Source: Rossellomorea marisflavi
GTDB taxonomy: Bacteria > Bacillota > Bacilli > Bacillales > Bacillaceae_B
Length of the DNA: 64,000 bases
Reading direction: 5' to 3'
Assembly: GCA_003667865.1 (NCBI GenBank)
Contig: CP033051.1
Location: 259,501-323,500 of the forward strand
This document shows positions 24,023 to 33,515 of this stretch, piece by piece. The stretch's first letter is position 1. Every line of letters starts with the position of its first letter. A model generated the notes under the pieces. The model did not search any database. It saw nothing but the letters and a program-made list of their open reading frames with translations, and was not told the origin of the DNA. A program made the translations under genes and the position numbers.

Positions 24023-25549
24023 TTAGCCAACCTCCTTATACTCTTCAGCTTCGGTTTTAGAGTGCCATTTTTTAAACATGAGAAGGATACCAAATACAAG
24101 TGCGAATGCTGCTACTGCCCATCCACCGTAAAGAATGAAGGCATCTGAGTAGTTTTCATAGTTTCCTGTTTCAGTATCAAACTCTTTTAAGATGTTTTTC
24201 TTGAATAGTCCGAACATCATGTAGCCAAGAACAATCGGTGTTATGACACCAAGACATACCTTCCACCATGTTCCTAAGCGAATATCAGAAATCGCATTAG
24301 CATGACCTTGGAATGCTCCAAGCTTACGTAGTACCCAAGCAATGACGACAACTTCAACAAGTCCAATAAATGCGACACCAAATTGGTTAATGAAGTAATC
24401 TGCAGCATCTAATAGGTACAAGCCTGCTTTTGTTGCGAAAAGAATGGAGATAATCGCTGCAGCTCCACCACCGATTGCAACAGATAGATTTCTTGAGATT
24501 CCAAATTTCTCTTGGAAACCAGCTACATACGTTTCTGTAATAGAGATTAAGGATGATAAACCAGCTAACACTAAGCACAGGAAGAACATGAATCCAAACA
24601 TTCCATTTAAAGCTGGGAATTCATTAATGATTTGCGGGAATACAACAAATGCTAATCCAACCCCACCACTAACAACTTCCTGTACGCTTGTGCCTGCTTG
24701 ATGTGCCATAAATCCAAGTGCAGCAAATACTCCAATACCTGCAAGCAACTCAAATGCTGAGTTACTAAAACCAGTGATAAACGCATTGTTTGTAATATCT
24801 GATTTCTTAGGTAGATAACTCGAATACGTAATCATAATCGCAAATGCAATGGATAAGCTGAAGAAAATTTGACCGTAGGCAGCTACCCATACACTCGGTT
24901 CCATAATTAAATCAAAGTTTGGTTTAAAGAATGCATCTAGACCGTCAACAGCACCAGGTAAAGTTAAAGCACGAACAACAATGATTAAGAAAATAACTAC
25001 AAGGGCAGGAATAAAGATTTTGTTCGCTACTTCAATACCTTTTTTAACACCTTTAAATAAAACGCCTAACGTAATTGCCCAAACTAAAATTAATGGAATA
25101 AGTACACCTGGAACGATTCCACCTAACTGTGATGGTGCATCTGAAAGCTGTAAGTATTCTCCGAATAAGAAACCTTGTGTATCATCTCCCCAAGATTGTC
25201 CAAATGAGAAGATACTGTAACGCATTGCCCATGCAATAATAACAGCATAGTACGTTGAAATAACAAACGAAACAAATACAGCCCACCAACCTAGCCATTC
25301 AAACTTCTTATTTAAACGAAAGAACGACAGGGGTGCAGATCCACGGTATTTGTGTCCTAGAGTAAACTCAAGTACTAGAAGTGGAATACCTGCTGTTAGA
25401 AGAGCAAATAAGTAAGGAATAAAAAAAGCTCCTCCTCCATTTTCATAAGCAGTAGCAGGAAAACGCCAGATGTTACCTAGACCGACAGCTGAACCAACAG
25501 CAGCTAAAATAAAGCCTGCCCTTGTTCCCCACTGAGCACGATTCTCCAT
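24023..25549 (-). CDS. Sodium-dependent amino acid transporter, NSS family (MetP-like)
   Basis: A 508-aa membrane protein with about 12 hydrophobic segments. The N-terminal GTRAGFILAAVGSAVGLGN-WRFP stretch is the NSS/SNF signature that forms the sodium and substrate site in TM1. Together with the downstream MetS peptide it is probably a Na+-coupled methionine or alanine importer; the substrate is inferred from the MetPS pairing. The start is ATG at 25549 after GGAGGGA. Confidence 0.9.
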   Translation of the reverse strand: MENRAQWGTRAGFILAAVGSAVGLGNIWRFPATAYENGGGAFFIPYLFALLTAGIPLLVLEFTLGHKYRGSAPLSFFRLNKKFEWLGWWAVFVSFVISTYYAVIIAWAMRYSIFSFGQSWGDDTQGFLFGEYLQLSDAPSQLGGIVPGVLIPLILVWAITLGVLFKGVKKGIEVANKIFIPALVVIFLIIVVRALTLPGAVDGLDAFFKPNFDLIMEPSVWVAAYGQIFFSLSIAFAIMITYSSYLPKKSDITNNAFITGFSNSAFELLAGIGVFAALGFMAHQAGTSVQEVVSGGVGLAFVVFPQIINEFPALNGMFGFMFFLCLVLAGLSSLISITETYVAGFQEKFGISRNLSVAIGGGAAAIISILFATKAGLYLLDAADYFINQFGVAFIGLVEVVVIAWVLRKLGAFQGHANAISDIRLGTWWKVCLGVITPIVLGYMMFGLFKKNILKEFDTETGNYENYSDAFILYGGWAVAAFALVFGILLMFKKWHSKTEAEEYKEVG

Positions 25550-25799
25550 AAATGTCCCTCCATGTCTTCTCCTAATCACCGAATTAGGAAAGTTTTTTAT
25601 ATTCAGATTATTTAAATAATCTATCGTCAGTATAGCTAGTTCCTTCCTAATAGTCAATGACTATTTTTATGAATAAATTTTATTATTCAAATAGCATTAA
25701 AACCAATCATTATGCATAATTACAGCGTACATTTACTATACTAAAATAATTTAACTAGACTTTTTCAATTCCAATTTAGCGGGTATTTTTACATGGAAA

Positions 25800-25835
25800 T
25801 AAAAAAAGGATCCCAATATAGCATGAGATCCTTTT
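25800..25835 (-). terminator. Terminator of the NhaC-family gene
   Basis: Minus strand AAAGGATC ... GATCCTTTTTTT. Confidence 0.88.
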
Positions 25836-25841
25836 CATATA

Positions 25842-27401
25842 TTAATTTTGAGTTGATAATTTTTGAATAGCAATAGGAACTGTAATGGCTAATATAATTA
25901 CAACAGCTAAAGCTAAAATGGTACTTTGTGTGAATCCTAGTAATACATATCCCGTAATCGCTACTACAGCACCAACTATAGCATAAGGAAGCTGTGTAAT
26001 AACGTGGTCCATATGGTTACTTCCTGCACCTGTTGATGACAGGATCGTCGTGTCAGAAATTGGAGAACAATGATCACCAAATACTGCACCTGCTAACACC
26101 GCTGCCATTGAAGGAAGAAGGATTGAAACATCCGTTGTAGCGGCAATTTCGCCAGCAATCGGTAAAAGAATACCAAATGAACCCCAAGATGTTCCTGTAG
26201 AAAATGCAATTAATCCTGCTACAACAAATAAAAGAACTGGTAAAATTCCTATTGGAACATTTGAATTTTCTACTAATGTTGCAAGATATTCACCCGTTTT
26301 TAAATGATCATTATTTAATAATGTTACAATCATCCAAGCAAAAATTAAGATATAGATTGCCGGAAGCATAGAACGAATTCCTTCCCAGCCAATTCTGAAG
26401 AACGAACTACCAGACATTTCTTTTTTCATCACTTGAGTAGCAAAGTACAATACCGCAACTGCTAGCCCAATTAAGCCACCATATAAAAGTGATTTTGTCA
26501 CATCTGTATTTTCAAATACCGGAAGAAGGTCAAAGCTTCCAACTGCTTGATAGCCTGTCCAAAGCATCATTCCAACGGTACCAACGATTAATGCAAGAAT
26601 CGGAAGGATTAAACCTAAAACAGTTCCACCCTTACTTTCAGGAAGATTACTTTTTAATTCCCCTGGTATATCCTTTGAAGAATCAAAAAGCTCACCAGTT
26701 TCCTGTGCACGTGTTTCATGTTCTTTCATTTTACCAAAATTGATTCCTCTTATTGCAACAACAAATACTATGATTAATGCCGCCCATACATATAAATTCA
26801 TCGGAACCATTTGCATGAAAGCAGAGAATGCTGAGTATTCTGTAATGCCATGTGTTGTTAAAATGACTCCAATTATTCCAATGATATAGGCACCCCAGCT
26901 TGAAACCGGTGCGATAACACAGATTGGAGCAGAAGTAGAGTCAATTAAGTAAGCAAGCTTTGCTCTTGAAACCTTATGACGATCGGTTATCGGCCTTGAA
27001 ACCTGACCTACAGCTAGTGCATTGAAATAATCATCAATAAAAATAATAATACCTAAAACAGCTGCTAAGATTTGTGCACCAACTCTCGTTTTCACACGAG
27101 CCATTGCCCATTCACCAAATGCTCTACTTCCTCCAGAAACATTAACAAAAGCCGTGATAACCCCTAGAATGAGTAGGAAAAAGATAATATACACATTCCA
27201 AGTATTAAGCTCTCCTCCATCCACAAAAATCCCTTTAAACGAATTCCAAATGAATGTACCAGCTTCTGGAATATTAAAGCTTGCTAGTATAAGTGCAGAA
27301 GAAATAATTCCTACACCTAATGAAAGTAATACACGCCTTGTTAAAATAACCATTGCGATGGCAATGATTGGTGGTAATAATGAAAAAATTGTGTTTGCCA
27401 T
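25842..27401 (-). CDS. NhaC-family Na+/H+ antiporter-like transporter, lysine-responsive
   Basis: A 519-aa polytopic protein with about 12 segments. IIFIDDYFNALAVGQVSRPITD near residue 118 and GDHCSPISDTT near 435 are the duplicated core motifs of the NhaC family. A lysine riboswitch and attenuator terminator precede the gene, so lysine is the likely substrate rather than only Na+/H+. The start is ATG at 27401 after AGGAGG; the longer frame runs through the terminator and is not coding. Confidence 0.88.
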   Translation of the reverse strand: MANTIFSLLPPIIAIAMVILTRRVLLSLGVGIISSALILASFNIPEAGTFIWNSFKGIFVDGGELNTWNVYIIFFLLILGVITAFVNVSGGSRAFGEWAMARVKTRVGAQILAAVLGIIIFIDDYFNALAVGQVSRPITDRHKVSRAKLAYLIDSTSAPICVIAPVSSWGAYIIGIIGVILTTHGITEYSAFSAFMQMVPMNLYVWAALIIVFVVAIRGINFGKMKEHETRAQETGELFDSSKDIPGELKSNLPESKGGTVLGLILPILALIVGTVGMMLWTGYQAVGSFDLLPVFENTDVTKSLLYGGLIGLAVAVLYFATQVMKKEMSGSSFFRIGWEGIRSMLPAIYILIFAWMIVTLLNNDHLKTGEYLATLVENSNVPIGILPVLLFVVAGLIAFSTGTSWGSFGILLPIAGEIAATTDVSILLPSMAAVLAGAVFGDHCSPISDTTILSSTGAGSNHMDHVITQLPYAIVGAVVAITGYVLLGFTQSTILALAVVIILAITVPIAIQKLSTQN

Positions 27402-27460
27402 TATGTTTCCTCCTGAATCTCGATTGGGGACAGGAAGGAGCGAACGATCGGAGACAAATA

Positions 27461-27497
27461 AAAAAAGGCAATGATAGAGATACCTATCATTACCTTT
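27461..27497 (-). terminator. Riboswitch expression-platform terminator
   Basis: Minus strand GGTAATGATAG, loop, CTATCATTGCC, seven T. It lies between the lysine aptamer and the gene. Confidence 0.92.
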
Positions 27498-27526
27498 ATA
27501 GATAATGTATGAATACTCCACCGCGA

Positions 27527-27707
27527 TCTGTAGCTCCCCATTATGGAGATTCCTCCATAATGACAGTGTTATCCTTATTCAAGATAACCCCAGCAGTAAA
27601 GGTTGTGACAATCCTTTTTACTGCTTCGGCAAAAATTCCCTTTTAACTATGATCAACGTTGTCATCCTCACATAGCTTACTAATGAATTCTGCAGCCTCT
27701 ACCCCAT
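27527..27707 (-). promoter_or_regulatory. Lysine riboswitch (L box)
   Basis: On the minus strand the conserved blocks appear in order: GTAGAGGCTGC, TTAGTAAGC, TGAGGATG, GGAATTTTTGCCGAAGC, TGCTGGGGTTATC, ACACTGTCATT and GGGGAGCTACAG. GTAG/CTAC closes P1. Lysine binding should favour the downstream terminator and switch the transporter off. Confidence 0.93.
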
Positions 27708-27746
27708 CGGAATGATGATGTGGTTAACTATTAAATTTACTTTTTT

Positions 27747-27775
27747 ACTATATCAAATTCGACTTTTTTTGACAA
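27747..27775 (-). promoter_or_regulatory. Promoter of the lysine-riboswitch transcript
   Basis: Minus strand -35 TTGTCA (27775-27770), 17-nt spacer, -10 TATAGT (27752-27747), just upstream of the aptamer. Confidence 0.75.
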
Positions 27776-27790
27776 CAAGAAAATGTTGCA

Positions 27791-28534
27791 TTATTGTGTA
27801 GGTAGCTCAATAGACGGTGAAGAGTCACCACCACTATTAAAGAATTGTGGAACATCTCCTTTTACTACTCCCATAGCAACTAGAACATCCTGCTGAATGG
27901 TACCGGATTTCGTTGCAAAGGGTACAATGGTTTGTACATTTACTTCAAGATGGATATACACTTTTACCATAGCGTTATTGATTCCCCATGGCTTAACCTC
28001 TTCCTTAATATTCGAAGAAACATATCCAATCATATTAAAGCGTACTGGAACCTTTGGCCCAAGATTTGCTAATAAGGCATTGTTGGTTGCTTGACCGAGC
28101 GGGACCTCGTAAACGATACCATCTTCTTTCTGAGATTCCCCTTCATTTATTTCTACATCTGTTAAAGATTGAAGATTCTCTAATCTCCCTTTTTCTGCTT
28201 CATTAAGACTCGACTGTGCATAATCTGTAATTTCTGTTTGAATACGGTTTATAACTTCTGTATTATATCCAAAGCCCCCATCACCATATTCCACCATTAT
28301 ATCGTTGACATCCATAACATTGGCGATTTTTTTATTTATAGCCTTGTTAATTACAAGTGTACCGACTTCATTGGTTTTTGCTTCTGCAAATTGGATAAGA
28401 GTTGGGGTAATCCCTTTATTGATCAACCAAAGTCCAGCAGCTGTTGAGAAAGCAAAGCATATAAAGGTAATCAAAAAGACATATTGAAAAGGCAACGGCC
28501 CTCGATGAAATTTCCTCTTTCCGAATTTGGCCAA
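27791..28534 (-). CDS. yunB: Sporulation protein YunB
   Basis: A 247-aa protein with a basic N-terminus, one membrane segment (about residues 18-38) and a large external domain, matching YunB, a mother-cell sporulation protein of unknown biochemical role. The start is TTG at 28534 after GGGGGGA. It is followed directly by the lysine-riboswitch promoter region, so it has little 3' spacer. Confidence 0.88.
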   Translation of the reverse strand: MAKFGKRKFHRGPLPFQYVFLITFICFAFSTAAGLWLINKGITPTLIQFAEAKTNEVGTLVINKAINKKIANVMDVNDIMVEYGDGGFGYNTEVINRIQTEITDYAQSSLNEAEKGRLENLQSLTDVEINEGESQKEDGIVYEVPLGQATNNALLANLGPKVPVRFNMIGYVSSNIKEEVKPWGINNAMVKVYIHLEVNVQTIVPFATKSGTIQQDVLVAMGVVKGDVPQFFNSGGDSSPSIELPTQ

Positions 28535-28666
28535 AAAAATCCCCCCTTACAAGCTATATCTATGCTTGGTCAGGAGGATTTACGTTACTTTTTTATTTTG
28601 AATTTCAAGCGGTCGCTTAGATAGTTAAACACCACTAATTGTCAAAAGTATTTTTCATAAGAAACA

Positions 28667-29767
28667 TCATACATAGTTAGGGTCGTATCCAACAATCACC
28701 TTATCAAGAGCTTTCGTTAAATCTAATTCATAATGCTCCGTAATAGGTTGATCCGCTTCTTCTATAATGCGTAGGATCGGTCGGTCCGTAAACCCTTTGT
28801 TCTGTTTTGTCACAATTCCCTTTTTCCCATCATTAAGCTCAACAACCATCCCTGTTGGATAAATGGCAACCGCATGGCGGAATGCCTCGACAACAGTTGC
28901 ATCAAATAATGTGCCTGCACCAGCATATAACACCTCTAATGCTTCATGAGGAAGCATGGCCTCACGATAGACGCGGTTCGATGTCATCGCATCAAACACA
29001 TCAGCTACTGCAATAATTTTTGCAAATGGATGGATGTCTTCTGATTGAATTCCTCTGGGATATCCAGTTCCATTTAATCGTTCATGATGCTGATATGCAC
29101 AATGTGCTACGATTAATGAAACAGATTGAAGCTGTCTTAAAATCTCAAAGCCATACTCTGAATGTCTTTTCACCTCATTAAACTCTTCTAAAGTGAGTTT
29201 TCCAGGCTTTAATAGTATTTTCTCAGGTACGAGCATTTTCCCAATATCATGCATAATGGCACCAAGCCCTAAAAGCTCTAAATTCTTCTGAGAAAGTTTG
29301 AGCTCCATCCCGATTGATAGGCTATACATGGTTACATTAAAAGAGTGTTGGAAAATATAAGAATCGTATGTAAAAACATCCGTAATAATGGTCAAAAGTT
29401 CATCATTTGATTTGATTTCACTTAATATTGTTTCTGTAATCTTTTTCATTTGCTTTGCACTTTGCTCAAGAGCAATGGCATTTATGGAAATTCCAGCACC
29501 ACTTTCTAGCTGAATCTGAGAAAACGTAAGATCAATCGTATCGATCGCTTCCTGCCTAACCTTATGTGGAATTGCTTCTTTTACCTTTATTCCTTCTGAT
29601 AAGGAGTCCTCAATATAAACATAACGTATATTTAATTCAATCAATCTATGAATCATTCGCTCTGTCACAGAAACACTTTCATGAATTAAAGCTTGTCCTT
29701 TTGCATTATATACTGTAGTAGCTAACACCATTCCTGGTTTTAACGTCCTAGTTGAAATAAGCCTCAT
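28667..29767 (-). CDS. HD-GYP domain protein (probable c-di-GMP phosphodiesterase)
   Basis: A 366-aa cytoplasmic protein. An N-terminal DUF3391-like region (residues 1-100) precedes an HD-GYP domain: HSFNVTMYS, MHDIGKMLVP (HD), HHERLNGTGYPRG (intact GYP), and the C-terminal DVFDAMTSNRVYR. All metal ligands look present, so it should hydrolyse c-di-GMP or a related dinucleotide. It sits alone between yunB and yunC, an insertion relative to B. subtilis as I recall that map. Confidence 0.88.
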   Translation of the reverse strand: MRLISTRTLKPGMVLATTVYNAKGQALIHESVSVTERMIHRLIELNIRYVYIEDSLSEGIKVKEAIPHKVRQEAIDTIDLTFSQIQLESGAGISINAIALEQSAKQMKKITETILSEIKSNDELLTIITDVFTYDSYIFQHSFNVTMYSLSIGMELKLSQKNLELLGLGAIMHDIGKMLVPEKILLKPGKLTLEEFNEVKRHSEYGFEILRQLQSVSLIVAHCAYQHHERLNGTGYPRGIQSEDIHPFAKIIAVADVFDAMTSNRVYREAMLPHEALEVLYAGAGTLFDATVVEAFRHAVAIYPTGMVVELNDGKKGIVTKQNKGFTDRPILRIIEEADQPITEHYELDLTKALDKVIVGYDPNYV

Positions 29768-29943
29768 TGGAATCTCCTAAATCTCTTCTTTTATCGACAT
29801 AATTTACTAGTATCTCCATTATAAAGAAATTCTGATAACTTTCAAGGTTCTATCCTACCTATATAAGCAAAATATTCCTATAATAATCATTTTTTTACAA
29901 AAATCGAACAAATACTACTGAATTCTGTAACATACTCAACAAT

Positions 29944-29978
29944 CAAAAATGGATGAGGGCCTAATTCCTCATCCATCT
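29944..29978 (-). terminator. Terminator of yunC
   Basis: Minus strand GATGGATGAGG, loop, CCTCATCCATTTTT. Confidence 0.9.
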
Positions 29979-30005
29979 TAGTAGTTATTTATATTACGAA
30001 ATATG

Positions 30006-30308
30006 TTACACCATTTTCAGTAAAGCATCTTTTCCAATTGTACCTTTTGTAATACCTAGGTTTTCAGCTTCAAATGTGACTGATTCTAATGGTGCATCAA
30101 GAAGCTGCTCTATTGTTTTCACACCTACCGCTCTTCCAGCAATAACTTTTCGATCTTTAAGTTTTTCATTTAAAAGTGCAACGTCTAACGCTCCACACAT
30201 AATATATCCTTTATCGCTCGTTACAACGAGTAGGTTCGTTTTAGGAAGCTTTACCGAAACAGCTAAAAAGGTATGACCTTTAATTTCGATTGGCTCTAAA
30301 TTCATCAT
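30006..30308 (-). CDS. yunC: YunC family protein (DUF1805)
   Basis: A 100-aa soluble protein almost collinear with B. subtilis YunC (KLPKTNLLVV, GYIMCGALDV, GRAVGVKTIEQLL). It is widely conserved in Bacilli; function unknown. The start is ATG at 30308 after GGAGT. Confidence 0.92.
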   Translation of the reverse strand: MMNLEPIEIKGHTFLAVSVKLPKTNLLVVTSDKGYIMCGALDVALLNEKLKDRKVIAGRAVGVKTIEQLLDAPLESVTFEAENLGITKGTIGKDALLKMV

Positions 30309-30400
30309 TGTTTATCTACTCCTTTCATCTCATATTTATGAAAGGAGAGTCTAAACTGTGAATCATTTAGACATTTTAGACAAACACCTAACCGCAAGGA

Positions 30401-31765
30401 TTATCTCCGATGATTTAATTTCCATTCTAATATGTCACGAAGAAATTCCGGCATAAAGTAATGTTTCTTTGCTCTGTGTAGCTCTGGAAAGAAATGTCCG
30501 AATGTAAACATATCAACTGTTGCAACAGTATATGTTTTCTTCGGATCCATATCCTTATCTCCAATTCGTAACGATTGATTTTCCTTTGAGAACAAGACAT
30601 TACTATATAAGAAGGTTCCCATAATTTTCCCTCTAAAACCTAGTCCCTTCACTTGAATATGAGGCATTTCTGGATCCAATGTTTGCCTTAATACCTCTTT
30701 TAGTTCAGCCCCTGTTAATTCCACCGTACATGGGTTAATAGGATGTGGCAATATTTGATGAAGATCGTATTTGGTCACATTCCCTTTAGGAAGTGAATCT
30801 AATAGCAAACCTGCATTTAAAAAAGCACAATCAGCCTGACACCACTCTAAAATCGCATCACTTAATAGCTGTGCTAATGGAGATGGTCGGAACCAGTCAA
30901 CTGTTAAAGCAGTATTTAAATGAGCAACAGGCTTCTGCAACTGTGTTTTTCCAAGTTCAAACCATTGTTCAATTTCTTGCTTCTCATTACTTGTTTCAGG
31001 TAATTCATGATGTTCATACAACCTTGCTGTCTTTGAGATGATTGTATGATCCTCAGTATCTACCTCAATCATGACATGCCCAACGTAAAAACCAAACTTT
31101 CCGGCAGCACCTAAAAGCGTTTGATTGACTTCCTTGCCAGCATGCAAAATATGGTGTGTGTGTGCACCCAATATAAGATCAATCTCAGGAAATTCCTGAG
31201 CCATTTTCTCATCATCATGAATCCCTAAATGCGATAATACGACAATAATATCCGTCTTTTTACGAATACGATCTAATTGAGCCTGTAGCTCTAAAAAGGG
31301 ATCGGTAATATTCCAGCCTAGCGAAGAATAGAAAGGCTGAAAATAGGCTGTTACACCAATTACCCCTATTCGAACACCACTACTCGTTTCATAGATAAGA
31401 TGAGGCTCCATCCACTTGGGATATTCTTTTTCTTTGTTATATAGATTCGCAATCGTTACATCAAATGTAGCTTGGTCATAAAGCGTATATAAACTACTAT
31501 AATCAAGGGTTATCCCCTCGTTGTTTCCAATAGTGACCGCATCATAATTCACTTTATTTAACAGTTCAACATTCCCTTTGCCTAATGTTCCTTCCGTAAA
31601 GGGATGGGAACGATCCACGTGATCGCCAATATCAAACAAGTAGACTGCTTCTTTTTCTTCTTCATGCCACTGCTTTCTTTTCTGTAAGAAACTTCGAATG
31701 CGTGGCCAATTCTCAAAATGACTATGTAAATCATTTGTATGATAGATATGTATCGTTTCCTTCAT
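30401..31765 (-). CDS. yunD: YunD, metallophosphoesterase / 5'-nucleotidase family
   Basis: A 454-aa protein with an N-terminal calcineurin-like phosphoesterase domain and a C-terminal 5'-nucleotidase domain (from about 270). Metal-site motifs are HTNDLHSHFENW, FDIGDHVD, TIGNNEG (GNHE is replaced by GNNE) and GAHTHHIL. There is no signal peptide, so it acts in the cytosol, on nucleotides or nucleotide-derived metabolites by inference. The GNNE change is notable but also occurs in relatives, I believe. Confidence 0.85.
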   Translation of the reverse strand: MKETIHIYHTNDLHSHFENWPRIRSFLQKRKQWHEEEKEAVYLFDIGDHVDRSHPFTEGTLGKGNVELLNKVNYDAVTIGNNEGITLDYSSLYTLYDQATFDVTIANLYNKEKEYPKWMEPHLIYETSSGVRIGVIGVTAYFQPFYSSLGWNITDPFLELQAQLDRIRKKTDIIVVLSHLGIHDDEKMAQEFPEIDLILGAHTHHILHAGKEVNQTLLGAAGKFGFYVGHVMIEVDTEDHTIISKTARLYEHHELPETSNEKQEIEQWFELGKTQLQKPVAHLNTALTVDWFRPSPLAQLLSDAILEWCQADCAFLNAGLLLDSLPKGNVTKYDLHQILPHPINPCTVELTGAELKEVLRQTLDPEMPHIQVKGLGFRGKIMGTFLYSNVLFSKENQSLRIGDKDMDPKKTYTVATVDMFTFGHFFPELHRAKKHYFMPEFLRDILEWKLNHRR

Positions 31766-31788
31766 CCATCTTCACCTCATTATGAAGC

Positions 31789-32616
31789 TTATGACCCTAT
31801 GATACCTTGATATATAAGGCGGATGCCTAATAACACAAGGATTAGGCGTAAAATATTTACAACAGTATCTGATTGTATTTTCGAATTAATGTATGATCCA
31901 AATTTCGCTCCAAACCAAGCTCCTGGAATAAGCGCAAGCGCATATAACCACATGACATTCCCTAAAACAATATGAGTCGATGATCCTACTAATGCAGATA
32001 AAAACACCATAAACATAGATGTTGCAACGGCCACATGTGGTGGGAATAAAAATAACAATATCATGATTGGAACAATGAGGGCTCCCCCACCTATGCCAAA
32101 CAATCCAGAGGTTAGTCCGACACCAAACGCAACCAATGCACCTAACACCGGCGGGAACCCATATGTACTTGTTAATCCATTCGGATCAGTAAATTTCCTT
32201 TGATATGAGCTATTCTGAAACATCTTCACTGGCTTCAGCTTATTCCGAATCATTAAAATAAGTGCAACAATAATCATAAATATCCCGAAGTATAAATTGA
32301 ATGATGGCATATCTAGCTTTTGATTTATAAAAGCACCCAGGATTGAGCCTGGACCACTGCCTGCGAAAAATATCAAGCCACTTTTATAATCGACTGTCTT
32401 ATGCTTAACATATGCAAGCGTGGAGGACAAACCAGTAAATATCATAACAACTAAGGAGGTTCCGACCGCTGTTTGTGGTGTCACTGTATCAAACCAAACC
32501 GTATAAGAACCCAAATATACAAGTGCAGGAACAACAATGATCCCACCACCTAAACCAACAAGCGATCCTATAATTCCTGCAATTAATCCTATGATCAGGA
32601 GTATGATCCACTCCAT
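31789..32616 (-). CDS. yunE: TauE/SafE family membrane transporter YunE
   Basis: A 275-aa protein with about eight membrane segments and the two family glycine repeats, GSLVGLGGGIIVVPAL near the N-terminus and GLFGIGGGALIVPIM near residue 172. Members export sulfite, sulfoacetate or similar anions; the substrate is unknown. It lies 23 nt after yunD's upstream neighbour and is probably cotranscribed yunF-yunE-yunD. Confidence 0.88.
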   Translation of the reverse strand: MEWIILLIIGLIAGIIGSLVGLGGGIIVVPALVYLGSYTVWFDTVTPQTAVGTSLVVMIFTGLSSTLAYVKHKTVDYKSGLIFFAGSGPGSILGAFINQKLDMPSFNLYFGIFMIIVALILMIRNKLKPVKMFQNSSYQRKFTDPNGLTSTYGFPPVLGALVAFGVGLTSGLFGIGGGALIVPIMILLFLFPPHVAVATSMFMVFLSALVGSSTHIVLGNVMWLYALALIPGAWFGAKFGSYINSKIQSDTVVNILRLILVLLGIRLIYQGIIGS

Positions 32617-32632
32617 TAAATCTCACTTCCTA

Positions 32633-33475
32633 TCAAAATAAATCAAGCTGTTTTGGAGCGAGGCCGTCAAATTGCAATCCAAGGAGCTCGATGAACTCCT
32701 TAGCATTATCGGCAGCATCTCCAGCTGAATTATTATTAAATAAAATAAAAACATCCTTTGATTGTTTCTCCAACTGGTGAATCGTTGGCACCCATTCTCG
32801 TAATTCTTCTGTATTATAACGATATAAATATCGAACGTCTCGCCAGTTAACATCCTTTTGTTTATTCCATCCGTGAACATTTCGACCATGGAAGCGAATT
32901 AATGTAGCATTTGAGTTTGTTGCCTGAGGTACCGTGGGCACTGAGCCCTCTCCCGCTTGTGGTTCATCACAAATACTATGGATCCAATTCTCGTTCCTCA
33001 TAAACTCTAGCGTTCTTTCTCTCATTGATTCTCGAAACCACGATTGATTACGAAATTCTAGAGCTAACGGGAGCCCTTCTAGTTGCTTTTTGCAGTAACG
33101 CAAATACTCGACATTCTCCTTTTTACAATCAAACCACGGTGGAAATTGTAGTAATACCATTGCTAGTTTATTGGATGTTATGTAAGGCTGCAATGATTCT
33201 TTGAAAGCATCAAACATTGCATCTATGGACTGAAATGGAATATTTCCTCTTTGATGTCCTGTCATTCCTTGGTAAGCCTTGACGATAAATTGAAAAGTAT
33301 CGGGGGTTTCTTTTACCCATTTTTCAGCATTTCGTAATGGCTGAATGGCGTAGAAGGTTGTGTCGACCTCTACTATGGGAAAGTGGGCACCGTATTCTTT
33401 TAGTTTATCTTTTGGAGAAACGTTCGTATAGAGTGAATCATGGTCTCCCCAGCCTGTAACTCCTATGTATATCAT
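32633..33475 (-). CDS. yunF: DUF72 family protein YunF
   Basis: A 280-aa TIM-barrel-like protein of the DUF72 family (YunF/YecE). Typical motifs are IGVTGWGDHDS at the start, EVDTTFYA near 37, LLQFPPWF near 110 and RFHGRN near 195. Enzymatic activity is unknown. It starts the yunFED unit. Upstream is a composite dispersed repeat. Confidence 0.88.
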   Translation of the reverse strand: MIYIGVTGWGDHDSLYTNVSPKDKLKEYGAHFPIVEVDTTFYAIQPLRNAEKWVKETPDTFQFIVKAYQGMTGHQRGNIPFQSIDAMFDAFKESLQPYITSNKLAMVLLQFPPWFDCKKENVEYLRYCKKQLEGLPLALEFRNQSWFRESMRERTLEFMRNENWIHSICDEPQAGEGSVPTVPQATNSNATLIRFHGRNVHGWNKQKDVNWRDVRYLYRYNTEELREWVPTIHQLEKQSKDVFILFNNNSAGDAADNAKEFIELLGLQFDGLAPKQLDLF

Positions 33476-33515
33476 ATTGATCCCTTCTTTAATAAATAAG
33501 TGTTCTTAAAGCTTT

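Noticed and set aside
30355-30450. Small plus-strand ORF with GTG start after AAAGGAG in the yunC-yunD gap
   Set aside because: It would encode 32 aa and runs into the 3' end of yunD on the opposite strand; no terminator or family supports it.
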